DNA of 64,000 bases from Nageia nagi (taxonomy: Eukaryota > Pinophyta). Numbering within the stretch: position 1 is the first letter of the stretch; each line of letters begins with the position of its first letter. The DNA is taken from positions 74,400,001 to 74,464,000 of the forward strand of contig JBITNC010000001.1 of the NCBI GenBank assembly GCA_050084985.1. The letters are read 5' to 3'. Below, in pieces: positions 11,272-22,463 of this stretch. Both the position numbers and the translations under genes were made by a program. The notes below the pieces were generated by a model. The model did no database searches, was not told the origin of the DNA, and worked only from the letters and a program-made list of their open reading frames with translations.

Positions 11272-13614
11272 ACTCCAAACATCAATAGTTGAAATAAAAA
11301 TAATCTTTTTTACAACCAAAAATCATACAATTTTATGTATCAAATATATAGATTTAGGTGATTTTTGAGCAACTACATAATTTGATACTTTCTCCAACAA
11401 TAAAACATGATTTACAACTTTCCAAACATAATTCTACTTATTATATATACATCTTCAAATTAATTCTACAAAAATGGTATAAAATTAACAATCAAAAGTC
11501 AACAAAAAGAACTAACAATATTCTAGCTATGTCAAGTCCTCCATGGTAGCCCCTTTAGCTCCTACCTGAAACTCATATATTTACACAATAGGGGTAAGAA
11601 AACATTCTTAGAAGGGTGCATATTTACTAAAGAAATTAAATAATGCTTAAATAAATTTTTGCTTAAACATACTATGATCAATGTAATTTAAATCAACAAC
11701 ACAACAATATACAAAATGAAGTCATTTAATACTAAGAAACAATGTATAAGGATATTGATTATCGCTAAGTAGATATAAAAGCATTCAAGTTTAGCACTAA
11801 CAAAAATTATCAAATAACTAACAATGCAAATTTAGCTTTGCTAAGATGTATATAAAAATAATGCAATTAAGTGATACCATGCTCAAACATTATCCTTCAC
11901 ATATCCATGGAAATATCTCATTACACCATGATTAATGCAATAGAAGAGATCAATACAGGGATTAAAATTCATGCAACAAGGATAACATTTAACAAGCAGT
12001 TGGTAGGAAATGGAGAGGCAATCCCTTTGTTTGATAAAGAAATTTCTAACAAGATCAAAAGCCTAGGTTTTAACCTCTTTAGGCCACCTAGATCGATGGA
12101 TAAATACTAAAAATTGAGCCTAGAGAATCCTTTCCAATGTGCCTATTGAAATGCCTTCAAGAAATGCATTAATAATTTACGCACCAACAATGACTATTAA
12201 CCAATTTATCATAACTTAAGAATTCTTGAAATGCAAAAATACCCATTTGAAAACACTAAGAAATTCTTAGAAAATGAATAGGTAAACAAATATGGAAACT
12301 CTAACTATTTCCTTTAAGCCATTTCGAAGATACATATTAGCTCTAAATACATCAAGATAGTAAAACATCTAAAATAATATAGAACATATAAGAAGCATAA
12401 TAAAAAACCTTTACACCCATTAAAATAATTTACTTAACCACTAAACTTACGTAAGCAAAGGAGCAAACCCTACCAAGTTGGTTAGAATCACAAACTAATG
12501 CTCCCTACCTTGATAGTCCATGGATAAATAAAAGTACTCAGTCTAAGGCCTCTCCAAGCTAATATACTAGTGCACTAGAATTTCTCATCATGCTCTACCC
12601 CTTTCCCCCAAGATAGTGACCAAAACTCTATTCACCAATCCATTTTTGTGCCTTGCAAAATTAAAACTAATATACATGTCTTTCAATCAAACTTCCACAT
12701 TATTGGCCACGATGAAGAGAACTATAATCATAATGGTTGGATTCTACAATCTTGGTAAATTTGCTAAGAATTTCCATAGTTTGATAGACTAATTGCATGC
12801 CAAAATGAGTTGTAAATAGGATTTATTTCCCATTACAAAACCACTCTTAGAAATGAATGCATTTACCTACAATTCATGCTAGGATGCCATTTATAGGATG
12901 GGAAACATTCTTTCAACATTTCGCATACTTGACTTGAATTAAATTAGGGTTAAGAATGTTCTAGATGAATCTTTGGTATAATGTTGAGGGGTTCATCAGA
13001 AAAATGGTAAGGGAAATTTTAGGCATTTAGGGTTTAATTGGTAGGTTAGGTAATAGACATTAGGTTTAGTCTTTAGGTAATAAAATACTAACTTACTAAC
13101 ATAACAATAATACTAAGTAAACTAACATTTAGTTTATATTAGATCACTCAAATTAACCATTAATCTTCATTAGTTTAGATCACTAACCCTTTATCAATTT
13201 CTAACACTTGGGTAAGAATAATTGTAAATTAATAATCATGCAAGGGGGGAATAATTTAAACAAAATGAGATCTAAATGGATTGGATGTTTGGCCTTGTTC
13301 AAAAATCTCAATCCTAGGTCCAAAATAAGGATTAACCTCAAGTATGCAATTATGATAATTAACTATTGCTATCCAAATAATGAGATATACAACAACTTGA
13401 ATATGTAGAATTTCAAAACATAATAAAGGGACTTACATATAATTCCTTAAAATGATGAAATACAAATCATACATAAATGTAATCATAATATTTTGTAGGG
13501 ATAGAAACCTTAGGGGAGTGGTTCATCACATTCACTCTCCCTAAGATTAAACATAGTCCTTGTGTTTTTATTTGGTGAATTAAATAAATCAATCAATTAT
13601 TTTTGCATCAAAAG

Positions 13615-14022
13615 TAAATCCTCCCAAATGGAATTGTTCTCAAAGTACTAATTCTATTGAAATCTAAACTGCTCCATATTTCTATTCCTAAGCTTCTTAG
13701 TGCATTTTTCTAAAATTGTTATTGGCCTTACCTCCATATTCAAAGGATTTATCATCTGCAATTCATCCACATCCTAAACATGTGAGGGATTAGGTATGTA
13801 CTTTTTAAGTATAGAGACATGAAATACATTATGCAATTTAGATAAACTAGTTTCCAAGTCTAGATGATAAGCTATAGGGTTGACTCTTTCTAAAATATCA
13901 AAAGGGCCTATATAATGGACTAACAACTTGGATGATTTGATAGAAATCTTCTTAGGTTTAACTCTAAGGAATACTTTATCCCCAATAACAAATTCTCTAG
14001 GTGTCCTATGCATGTTAGCCAT
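13615..14022 (-). pseudogene. Integrase C-terminal domain and chromodomain-like tail of element Z
   Basis: 14022-13774 reads HRTPREFVIGDKVFLRVKP, KLLVHYIGPFDILERVNPIA and LSKLHNVFHVSILKKYIPNP, the GPY/F-type C-terminal domain that follows the catalytic core in Gypsy integrases. Continuing, 13760-13620 reads PITILEKCTKKLRNRNMEQF and, after two stops, FENNSIWED. This matches the chromodomain pattern P-x-x-I-L-x-R-x-x-K-x-L-R-N-R...E-A-T-W-E, with the region between decayed. The chromodomain targets such elements to heterochromatin and defines the chromovirus clade. Confidence 0.75.
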
Positions 14023-14039
14023 ACTTTTCTACCTATCAT

Positions 14040-14995
14040 AGGTCTCCTTAATATTTTGATGAATAATCTTAATCTAATCTTCCATATTTAATAATATTTT
14101 ATTACCAAAAGTAGTTCTCTCCTCTAGTCTATCCCATGATATTGAAGTTCTGCATTTTATACAATATAAGGCTTCATATGGTGATATTTTCAAAGATTCT
14201 TGGTATGCATTGTTAAATGCAAATTCTACCAAATGTAAGTATTCCTTCCACTTGGTCTTTTGATGATTACAATACATTCTAAGAATATCTTCTAGAATCT
14301 AATTCACACTCTCTATCTGACCATCTAATTTAGGATGATATAGATAGTTGAAATGGAGTTTAGTTTCTACTTCACTATGGAAGGCTTGTCAAAAATTAGA
14401 TGTAAATTTACTATCTCTATCAGAATTGAAACTTTCAAGGAACCCATGCAACCTAAATATTTCCTTCATAAACTTGTAGATAATGATGTACACATCATTT
14501 ATGGTATTTACAAGAATGAAATAAGCCACTTTGGTTAATCTATCAACTACCAAAAATATTGAATCATATTGATGTCTTATCTTGGGAAGCCTAACAATGA
14601 ATTCCATGGTGTTGGACTATCATTTTTTCTCAAGAATGGTGAGATTATGCAACAATATAGCTAGATGTTTATGTTTAGTTTTGACCTTTTGATAGTTAAT
14701 ACATTTAGTCATATAATAAACTACATCCCTCTTCATTCCTCTATAGTAGTACTATTGTTTGATATTCTCTTTCATTTTATTCACTTTTTGATATGCAAAG
14801 AATGGATTCATACAAAATTTGTTTTCTCAAATTGTCTTTATCTAGAATTACTATTCTCTCCCCAAAATACATTAGGCCATCCTTACATATTTTGAAATAT
14901 TTTGGGCTTTCCTTATCAATTCTTCTTTTTGTTCAATGGAAAATCTATGTTTTGACTGAAACTACTACACTACTTTTTAGATCAAACTTGTAACT
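14040..14995 (-). pseudogene. Integrase relic of element Z (zinc domain and catalytic core)
   Basis: From the top, the tract around 14820-14700 translates as PFFAYQKVNKMKENI, YYYRGMKRDVVYYMTKCINY and a Q-K-V-K-T-K-H-K-H segment, the second half of the zinc-binding domain. 14607-14389 gives the core start MEFIVRLPKIRHQYDSIFLVV followed by DRLTKVAYFI and the second-Asp region FNSDRDSKF. 14277-14074 gives WKEYLHLVEFAFNNAYQ and ISPYEALYCIKCRT, the end of the core. Frames differ between segments, so several indels have accumulated. Confidence 0.85.
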
Positions 14996-15039
14996 AAATA
15001 TTGTGGAAAAAAAATATCTCTTTCTACTTAAAGCATCTG

Positions 15040-15535
15040 GCACTCTATTTTCTTTACCCTTAATGAAGTTGGTTTTAAGATCATATTCCACTATGAAATC
15101 CATCCATCATCTTTGTCTTGCATTCAATGTTGGATATGTAAATAAATACTTTAGACCATGATAATCATATTTGATTACTACTAGTATACCTAGGAGGTAG
15201 TGCCTCCATATTTTTAGAGCATTAATAATGGTAGATAGTTCTAAATCATGGATAGCATAATTCTTTTCATGTTCCCTAAGTTTTCTAGACTCATAAGCAA
15301 CCACATGATCTTCTTGCATCAAAAATCCTTCTAACCCTTCATAAATGGCATCTATACAAATAGAAAAACCCTTATACAAATTAGGAAATTTAAGGATAGG
15401 AGAGGTAGTTAACTTGTCTTTCAATAAGTCAAAATCTTGTTAACATTTTTCTGATCAAATAAAGTTTTTAGATGATTGGGTTATAGAGTAGGAAATTTTT
15501 GAGAAATCCTTAACAATTTTTTGATAATACCTATA
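15040..15535 (-). pseudogene. RNase H relic of element Z
   Basis: The frame 15424-15107 begins LLKDKLTTSPILKFPNLYKG and continues with FSICIDAIYEGLEGFLMQED, a VAYESRKLREHEKNYAIHDL block and an ALKIWRHYLLG block ending with a TYPTLNARQR-type motif. These are the ordered blocks of the Gypsy RNase H, including the first acidic residue of the I-x-D-A motif. The short tract above 15424 is the RT thumb (YYxK...FSK). Stops interrupt the linker near 15440. Confidence 0.8.
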
Positions 15536-15540
15536 GACAC

Positions 15541-17216
15541 CCAAATCTAGCACCATGCACTACATTTGGTACAACCATATTTTATCATTAGCATGCTTGT
15601 TTTATTCAACATTAGTCAGACTTACTTTTTTAATTTAATCATATTTAATAATGCTTTGTCAATAATCATTTATTTTCTTATTAGTTAATTTGCAATTAAT
15701 ATTCATCATATTAAATGCTTGCTTATCTTAATAATTTACTTTGGAAATCATAATGTATATTTATCATATTTATTGTATTTTGATCATAATCTTAATTTGC
15801 GAGATGTGACTACCATTAGTCATGTTAAACATATTTTCAATCATAGTAAATTACCTTGAAAAATGCAATTATTATTCATCATTGTAATTATATTTTCTAT
15901 CATAATCATGTACTTGGAAATTGCAATTAAAATTATTCATGTTTATTGCAATTTGATCATAGTAAATTGAAAAAGGTAATTAATATTTATCATATTAATT
16001 ACATTTTTGCTTATATTCATTTATGGTTAAAGACTAATTAAACTTAGTCATATTTATTACATTTTGAACCATATTCATTTACTTAAAAATTGCAAATAAT
16101 ATTAATCATGTTATTTACAATTTTGATCATAGTTATTTATGCCTAAAATATAATTAACATTAGTCATGTTGGTTATATATAATCATTTATTTTACTTAGT
16201 CAAATATGAATTAATTTAATAGCTTAAATATTTACTTTATGTTATAATATTTATCATATTAATATGGCTAATTTATTTATTATTAATTTGCAATAAAATA
16301 GTTGGACATAATTTACACATCACCTTGCCATGTCATTAATGATTCATCCAATAGGAAGGCATAAAGATCTAAGACTCTAGTTATATATTGATGAGTTAGC
16401 TCTTATATTTCAAATATGCTCAGTAGCCAAGAGACAAGAAAAATGAATGACCATGTTCCCAATTTGTCTCAGATCAATTGGGATCAAATCTACTTTAAAT
16501 ATGATTTGAATCTAATCAAGAATCAATAAATAAACAATCATTTTGGATTGAAATTTATATGGATTTTGAATTAAATAATTTACATGTCATAGAAATCTAT
16601 TAAAGTAAGCTCAGATATGTATTTTTGGTTTGGTAACTTGTACAAACTTTAAGCTTTGAATTTGTTGATTCTTGTATCTTGTATTAATGAATTCAAAGGC
16701 TTTATACATATAGCAATATCCTAGAAGCATCTGATAAGAGGATTTGAGAATCCTTGGCCTTAGGGAAAGCTAGGAATTAGTCATTCCAAGTATTATCTCT
16801 CCTATCAGACCAAAGATATATCCATCATGCTTCTCAACCTTATTTTTATTTTCTATTTTTACAATAGGCTTATTTCATCTCCTAATCATGATTGAATTTT
16901 GTATCTTATCATTTGTGTTTGTAGGTTTCACATGCTAAGGGTCTTAGTGTTTTGAGAGATAAATATTTTTATATTTTCAAAAATATCAAAGTCACCACAT
17001 TTCTATAGTGAATGTAGTTTGGACAAATTTTGGATTCATCTCAAGATCTAGCCAACTAATTCAAGTAGCATCATTTAAAATCAACACTATTAAGTATAAT
17101 CTAGTGTTTCTTTACACCAAATTTAGCTATTCATTTTATCTTGATTTGATATTAGTTTTGTTTGGAGGTATTTCTTGAAAAACCCTCAGTGGTTTTAATC
17201 TAATGTTTTTTTGTAG
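15541..17216 (+). repeat. Probable 5' LTR of element A
   Basis: Non-coding sequence between the break in element Z and a degenerate primer-binding site at 17217. It contains a ~60-bp tandem array (15645-16215) and a TATATA box candidate at about 16382 downstream of the array, which is a plausible LTR promoter position. The 3' LTR copy is outside the window, so neither terminus can be confirmed by pairing. Confidence 0.45.
15645..16215 (+). repeat. ~60-bp degenerate tandem repeat, about nine units, in the presumed LTR of A
   Basis: A phrase of the type TCATGTTTATT(A/G)CAATTTTGATCATAATCATTTACTT followed by GGAAATTGCAATTAATATT recurs about every 60 bases (roughly 59-64). Copies are AT-rich and diverged, with TTAGTCAT and TTGCAATTAA as the best kept cores. 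Confidence 0.7.
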
Positions 17217-17234
17217 TTGGTGCTTATAGGGTCT
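17217..17234 (+). promoter_or_regulatory. Degenerate primer-binding site of element A
   Basis: TTGGTGCTTATAGGGTCT follows the presumed LTR. It resembles the TTGGCGCC...GGGG type of primer site usual in Tat-like elements, with C-to-T changes and a small deletion. Position between LTR-like sequence and gag supports it, but the match is weak. Confidence 0.35.
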
Positions 17235-18600
17235 AGTCTAGCATATACTTCAACTAATATATATTCAGATCTGAGTAGTCCTAAAAAAAGTCACTTTTAT
17301 ATGAAACATTTTCACATGCCAAGTATGACCTCCCTTGTTCCATTTTAGTAAGGATCCTTTTACCTAACTTTAATTTTTCATTTCATTTCTTTTGATTTCA
17401 CTAGCAAAATATAGGGATTTTACTTCCAAGTAGGTGGTTCTCATTCTTAGCATTTTTTATTTTTCTATTTTCCATTGTATTTTCTATTTTTTTTATTTAT
17501 ATAATCATAAACACCATCACATTTATATTGTTTTACCAAATACCTTTGTATTTCACCAATTATTATCATGTTTCATGGTTGCCCCTATATTTTGCTAAAC
17601 AAGATCGTATTTCTTGGTTTATGCATTTCTATGTGTTTGCATTTTGGGTCATCCTAATTTTTCACTAAATGGGACCATGTTTCTTTTATGATATTTCATC
17701 ACAAAAAGGTACATGAATCTCAAAATTAGATGTTATTCCCTTAGAAGTTATGCAACATGCTTAGGACCAATCCATACCCTATCTAAACTAAGGCCCATGT
17801 TCAAGGTAACCAACCATGGCCAAGATCACAAAGACCTAAGATAAGATAGACTATACCCCCTTCCTAATTCACTTTATAGTATCTTGAAAACATATTTAAA
17901 TGCATAAATCATTACACTTATTCACATTAGACAAGAAGATCCCAATATTCTAAAACCTATTTGGTATAAGGAAAATGATTACTATGACTTCCATAGAGTA
18001 AAAGGGCATCAAACTCATAAGTAAAATAATCTTAAAAAATGTGATCCAATATTTATTTTAAAGAGTAGACCTTGTTATAGAAAATATAGTTGCACCATTA
18101 AACCAAAATTTAAATATTTATAAGGATCCACTTCCAAGGCAAAATCAAGTTTATACAAATCAAGTAAAGTATGTTAATCCTCTATTTATGCATATTTTTA
18201 TTGGTATGATTCATACAATTACAAGGAACCAAAAATGTAACCCTCCAAATCAAGATGCCTCAAGGTCACATCAACCACAAAGGCATAATGATTCTATAGG
18301 GTCCATTCAATGTCCAGAGGTCCTACTCATGGTCAAAATCAAAGGTTTCCTATAGTCATAATTAAATCAAACAGCACTCAACAACTCAAGTCCTTACCCA
18401 AAAAAATATCTATTTTTGATTTACTTCAAACATAAAAAGCTCATAGAGATGACCTTATGAAAGTTTTAAAATCCATTGAGATGCAATCTCAATATGTAGA
18501 AGCCTTCACCAATTTTATGAAACATGTCCAATCATGTGATTCATGTTCTATAACATTTTATAACATGAGATCATAAATTTAGGACTTCTTGGACCTCATC
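17235..18600 (+). pseudogene. Gag relic of element A
   Basis: Little of the Gag core can be recognised through the stops. Near 17960-18040 the translation reads YYDFHRVKGHQTHK, a stop, then NNLKKCDPIF. This corresponds to the zinc knuckle typical of Tat/Ogre Gag (C-x-Y/F-H-x4-G-H-x4-C with an A-L-K tail), with the first Cys replaced by Tyr and the last Cys region destroyed by the stop. Pro, Gln and Asn-rich tracts (18230-18330) follow, as usual between Gag and protease. Gag would coat the element RNA. Confidence 0.55.
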
Positions 18601-18639
18601 CCCCACTCTTCATCATTACATTTATGTATGGATAAAATT

Positions 18640-18965
18640 CAAAAATGTTTTGATTGATAATGGTTCAAGTCTCAATGTTGTATCATCTTTAGCTTTGAAC
18701 CATATTAATATACCTTAAAGTAGTCTATACTCTTCCACCTTACAACTAAGAGCCTTCAACAATACTCTTTCGTCTACTATGGTTACTATAGTATTACCAC
18801 TTAGAGTGGGCATTAGAACTTTACATATTTTATTTCATGTCATTGGAGGAACATTGTAATGTAACCTTTTATGTGGAAGATCATGGATAGATGAAATGAA
18901 GTGTGTTCCTTATACTTTACATCAATGCATAAAGTTCATCCATGAAGAAAAGTTAACATGTGTTA
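18640..18965 (+). pseudogene. Aspartic protease relic of element A
   Basis: The translation reads VLIDNGSSLNVVSSLALNHI near 18645, with the active-site D-x-G-S intact as D-N-G-S. It continues with LQLRAFNNT, a VLPLRVGIRTL block and, around 18870, LLCGRSWIDEMKCVPYTLHQ. The whole order matches the Tat/Athila-type retropepsin ending in L-G-R-P-W-I-H-x-x-x-A-V-P-S-T-L-H-Q. One stop each sits near 18716 and 18858. This assigns A to the non-chromodomain Gypsy branch. Confidence 0.85.
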
Positions 18966-19324
18966 AAGTTAATCTAGAACTACTCCAATATTGCAAATTT
19001 ATCCTTTCCTATAAGGATATCCTTTCTTCCACATGTCTTGTGCCTATTTTTCCATCTTCTACTTCTAATATGGTGTCTTCCAATGTTTTTAAGTCTTCTA
19101 ATGTTATTGGTCCTTTTAGAGTTATGTCTTGTAGTGAGGTTACTTCTCTTAGAGAATCATTTGAGAATTATTTCATATACTTCCCCACAAGTTGGATAAT
19201 ATAAATTGTAAAATCAAATTAATGAGTTGCTTAATATCCCTTCCATTAGAGATATGGGGCATCCTATAAATTTTTTTAAACTAAAGGAGCCATGTTTGAA
19301 ACCTATATTCTTTTATTAAAGAAG

Positions 19325-19540
19325 GGAATATTATGTCAACCATTGTTAAATCAAATAAGGAACCTCACCCTTATTTTTCCTCTTGTGTTCCTCCTAAAAA
19401 TTTGTCCATGTTTGCTTTTGCTTCTCAATATTTTTATGAAATATGTGGTTGGAAGGGTCAAGGTTTAGGAAATATGAACATGGTATTGTTTAACCTATTA
19501 TTGCATAACCACATAAATATCATGATAAATATGGTTTAGA
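19325..19540 (+). pseudogene. G-patch-like box in the protease-RT spacer of element A
   Basis: A 68-codon frame from 19333 contains FASQYFYEICGWKGQGLGN. The G-W-K-x-G-Q-G-L-G core is the glycine-rich G-patch pattern, an RNA-binding motif that occurs after the protease in several Tat-like retroelements. Only the core is kept; the expected downstream Q-G-I extension is not clear. Assignment is by motif only. Confidence 0.45.
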
Positions 19541-19727
19541 TTATCAAAAGAAAGCCTTATTCATTAGTGCACCTTATTTTATTTCATGTGAAAGGGAATT
19601 ATCTTTTCAAGAGACTCTTTCTATTAGTCAACTTCCTTGTGATGAAGTTGAAGAGGAGGTATCCTTATAAATTTTATTTGTCAATACCCTTTCTCATGAA
19701 ATTTTTCCAATCATAAATATTAGGCCT

Positions 19728-20294
19728 TTGTCATACCACTTATTTGTAGTTACTAATACTTTGTTCTTTGATCATGGTCTTGATGCTTTTATGATTTATT
19801 TTAATCTTTGTTTCCAAATGAGAATGCCTCTTGAATATAACATTGCTTCATCCTCTCCACCATTCATGTTAAATTATGATTATGGAGAATTTACTCAAGA
19901 GTTTACAAGTGTTGAAGTGAAGGAGTTTTTCTATATAAATCTTATCATGTATGATCCTAATGTTGCATTTGCCCATTCTATTTGCACTTTATCTACATAT
20001 TTATTTACACCCTTGACATATTTTTCAAATTGTGGTTTGAATAGAATTCCTCTTGATTGTGATCAAATTTATTTTTATCTTGAAAATGTTCCTATTTATC
20101 TTGATTACTTTCTATGTGATGAGTCCATAGTCAACCATGTTGGAGGCTATGCTCATCTTCCATCATGTTGTGAGGATATTTATCCTTTATTTTTAAACAT
20201 AGAAGCTTATTTTGGCCAATATTCTTCTACTTTTGATTCTTATGAGAATAATATTTTAAATATGGAGGAATATTTTGATAAATATATTTCATAA
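19728..20294 (+). CDS. 188-codon open frame between G-patch box and RT of element A, unknown function
   Basis: This is the longest uninterrupted frame in element A. It begins MSYHLFVVTNTLFF and is rich in Tyr, Phe, Asp, Cys and Asn, with no catalytic motif, no basic tract and no clear membrane segment. It lies exactly in the spacer between the protease/G-patch region and the RT, which in Tat-like elements is a long poorly conserved linker. I do not recognise a domain. It may be an intact linker stretch that happened to escape stops; expression is doubtful given the decay around it. Confidence 0.4.
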   Translation: MSYHLFVVTNTLFFDHGLDAFMIYFNLCFQMRMPLEYNIASSSPPFMLNYDYGEFTQEFTSVEVKEFFYINLIMYDPNVAFAHSICTLSTYLFTPLTYFSNCGLNRIPLDCDQIYFYLENVPIYLDYFLCDESIVNHVGGYAHLPSCCEDIYPLFLNIEAYFGQYSSTFDSYENNILNMEEYFDKYIS

Positions 20295-20559
20295 TATGAG
20301 AATTATGAACTTAATTTATTACCTTTACCTACATAATTGGATGACACTTCTCACATACTCATTGAATAAACCATTGAAGTTGGTATTAGTGGAGATCCTA
20401 ACAATCCTCATATTGTGTTACTTGTAAAGATCTTAAATAAAAAGGAATAATAGTTATTTATTAAGCTTATTAAGAAGTATATTAAAAACTTTACTTGGAA
20501 ATATTTTGACATGCTTGGATTGGATTCTAATCTAGTTGTTCATAACCTTTTCTTTGAGA

Positions 20560-21235
20560 AAGATGCAAAACCCATTAAGCAAAAATTTAAAAAAATGCAT
20601 CCAAAAATTACACTCCTTGTTAAAGAAGAACTTCAAAACATTTTAGATGTTGGTTTTATCACACCTATTTACTATACTACATAGTTTTCCAATTTTGTTC
20701 CTATTGGTAAGAAAATAAGAGGAATTCAAATATGCATTGATTTTCGAGATATTAATAAAGCTTGTCCAAAAGATGATTTTCCTCTACCTAGCATTGATAA
20801 CATAGTAGATGCAACTACAATTCATGACATGATCTCACTTATGGATGGTTTTAGTGGCTAGAATTAGATCATGTTCCAAAAAAATATCAACATAAAATTG
20901 CTTTCACAACACCTTGGGGAACCTTTTGCTATAAGGTCATGACCTTTGGTTTAAAGAACATAGGTGCCATATACAAACATTCCATGACTTATATATTTCA
21001 TGAATATATGGGAGAAATTGTTGAATTCTATGTAGATTATATTTTGGAAAAATATAAAACTAAAGAAACACACTTTGAAGTCTTTGAAAAGATTTTTGAT
21101 AGACTTCTTGAGCATAATGTTAAACTTAATCCTAAAAAGTGTGTGTTTGGTGTTACTTTTGGTAAAATCTTGGGTTAAATTATTTAAATAAGAGGGAGTG
21201 AGGTTGATCCTACCTAAATTAAATATATAAATAAA
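20560..21235 (+). pseudogene. Reverse transcriptase relic of element A
   Basis: Blocks in order: KPIKQKFKKMHPKI and EELQNILDVGFI (start of RT), IRGIQICIDFRDINKACPKD, DDFPLPSIDNIVDAT, a SLMDGFSG block followed by two stops, then TFGLKNIGAIYKHSM and IVEFYVDYILEK. In active relatives the last reads Y-V-D-D; here the second catalytic Asp is Tyr. A frame change near 20935 and several stops are present. The wording K-A-C-P-K-D-D-F-P-L-P-x-I-D is diagnostic of the Tat lineage. Confidence 0.9.
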
Positions 21236-21239
21236 ATGC

Positions 21240-21736
21240 CTCCCCCTCACAACTTAAAGAAATAAGAAGTTTATCAAGAAAAATTAATGCAATCCATAAA
21301 TTCATTGCATAATTATCTAACAAATGCTAACCTTTTAATCACCTTTTAAAGAAAGGAGTAAAATTTGAATGGATAGAGGAGTATCAAGATGAATTTAACC
21401 AAATTAAAAAAAAAAACCTTTTATCTTGTCCTATTTTGATCCCACCCAATCCTTCAAGACAATTTCACTTGTACATTTTTGCTATTGCTATTGCTATTAG
21501 GATTATGTTGGTACAAAAGAATGATATGAAAAAATAGCAAGCTATTTATTATATAAGTAAAACTCTTATTGAATATGAGGTTTGATCTATTCATATTGAG
21601 AAATTATGCCTTTCCATTATATTTGAAATAATATGCTAAATCATAAGATTTATGTTGTTCCTAGAAATGATCCTTTGAGATACTTGATGAGCCATGCATA
21701 TATTAATTCAAGAACATATATATGGATAATGCTATT
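21240..21736 (+). pseudogene. First RNase H of element A, upstream part, interrupted by B
   Basis: The tract 21430-21730 translates with stops as RQFHLYIFAIAIAIRIMLVQ, an A-I-Y-Y-I-S-K-T-L-I-E-Y-E block, an I-E-K-L-C block and RTYIWIML, the usual order of a Gypsy RNase H reaching its C-terminal R-x-x-K-W-x-x-L-L helix. It stops in mid-domain at 21736, where the LTR of B begins. The remaining residues are found beyond B at 31926. Confidence 0.75.
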
Positions 21737-22463
21737 TTTTCTAACAAACAAATATTAAAACTAATTATTATATTAGGGTTATTTACATAATATTCAATTA
21801 ACCAATTAACTACAAAACTATAGGTAAGTAATAGCAGTAATCACATTGACCTTAACCTATCAAGATTGGAAAAATTAAAGATACAAACTTGCACTTACTT
21901 ATGATGATGATTGAAGGTGATATCTATATTAAAAAACATGAATAAAAAGCCTCTTCATAGAATAGATCCACCAATCCATCCTCAACCTAGTGATGATGCT
22001 AGAAATTTAGCGATGGCACTTAGCTACATTCCAATTTTAGTCTCACCTCAAGCTGAATGTCATATTTAGACTTTTGTTCCATACAATAACATGCATATAT
22101 GTGTGAAATATTGTAAGGATTTATAGCTTAGAATTTAAAAATTTCTAGCATTGATAGGTGGTGTTAAGAAACATCAATCACTAATGACATAAGTAATTTC
22201 CACCTATCAAGGATTCATGATAATGCAAGATCACATCCTATCAATGATCATACACACCCTTCCATATTTATAGGTAATAGGTAGAGTGCCAAGGCTCCTC
22301 CTTGGGCTTATTGTGAGGATGACTCACTTGTTACCATAAAACACAAAGGTAGATGAGAGTGCACATATATAAAGGCATTCATTTAATAAAGTAAATAAAT
22401 CATTTCAAATAACTAAAAAGGGAGATTTAAATTAAATTAAAATTCTTTTTTTAGGTGTTAAAA
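21737..22463 (-). repeat. 3' LTR of element B
   Basis: Pairs with 31199-31925 over its full 727 bases. Shared blocks include ATTAGGGTTATTTACA, ACCAATTAACTA-AAAACTATAG, GCATTGACCTTAACCTATCA-type and CCAAGGCTCCTC. Terminal CA of the element strand has decayed at the 21737 end. It is downstream of the integrase on the minus strand. Confidence 0.92.

Larger units (their letters stand above)
10381..13499. other. AT-rich non-coding stretch
   Basis: Apart from the 20-bp repeat and the AT/AAT microsatellite listed separately, no gene or mobile-element protein was recognised on either strand. A 79-codon frame at 11871-12110 and a 66-codon frame at 13208-13408 have no motif I know. Since element Z lies just to the right on the minus strand, the segment next to 13500 could hold its 3' LTR, but no LTR partner is in the window to test that. 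Confidence 0.5.
13500..15540 (-). mobile_element. Element Z: 3' half of a chromovirus-type Ty3/Gypsy element
   Basis: On the minus strand, reading from 15540 down, the translation gives the RT thumb end (RYYQKIVKDFSK), RNase H, integrase zinc domain, integrase core, integrase C-terminal domain and a chromodomain-like tail. The RT palm expected above 15540 is absent: the sequence changes to unrelated material there, which is taken as the 5' boundary of element A. The integrase is very similar in wording to element Y, so the two are likely one family in opposite orientation. Several stops and frame changes make it non-functional. The 3' LTR could lie below 13500 but is not identified. Confidence 0.8.

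Noticed and set aside
11871-12110. 79-codon open frame
   Set aside because: No recognisable motif, ordinary composition, isolated in AT-rich DNA. Length is within chance expectation.
14611-14640. TGTTGGACTAT resembling the start of element G
   Set aside because: It lies inside the integrase linker of element Z and the similarity ends after about ten bases.
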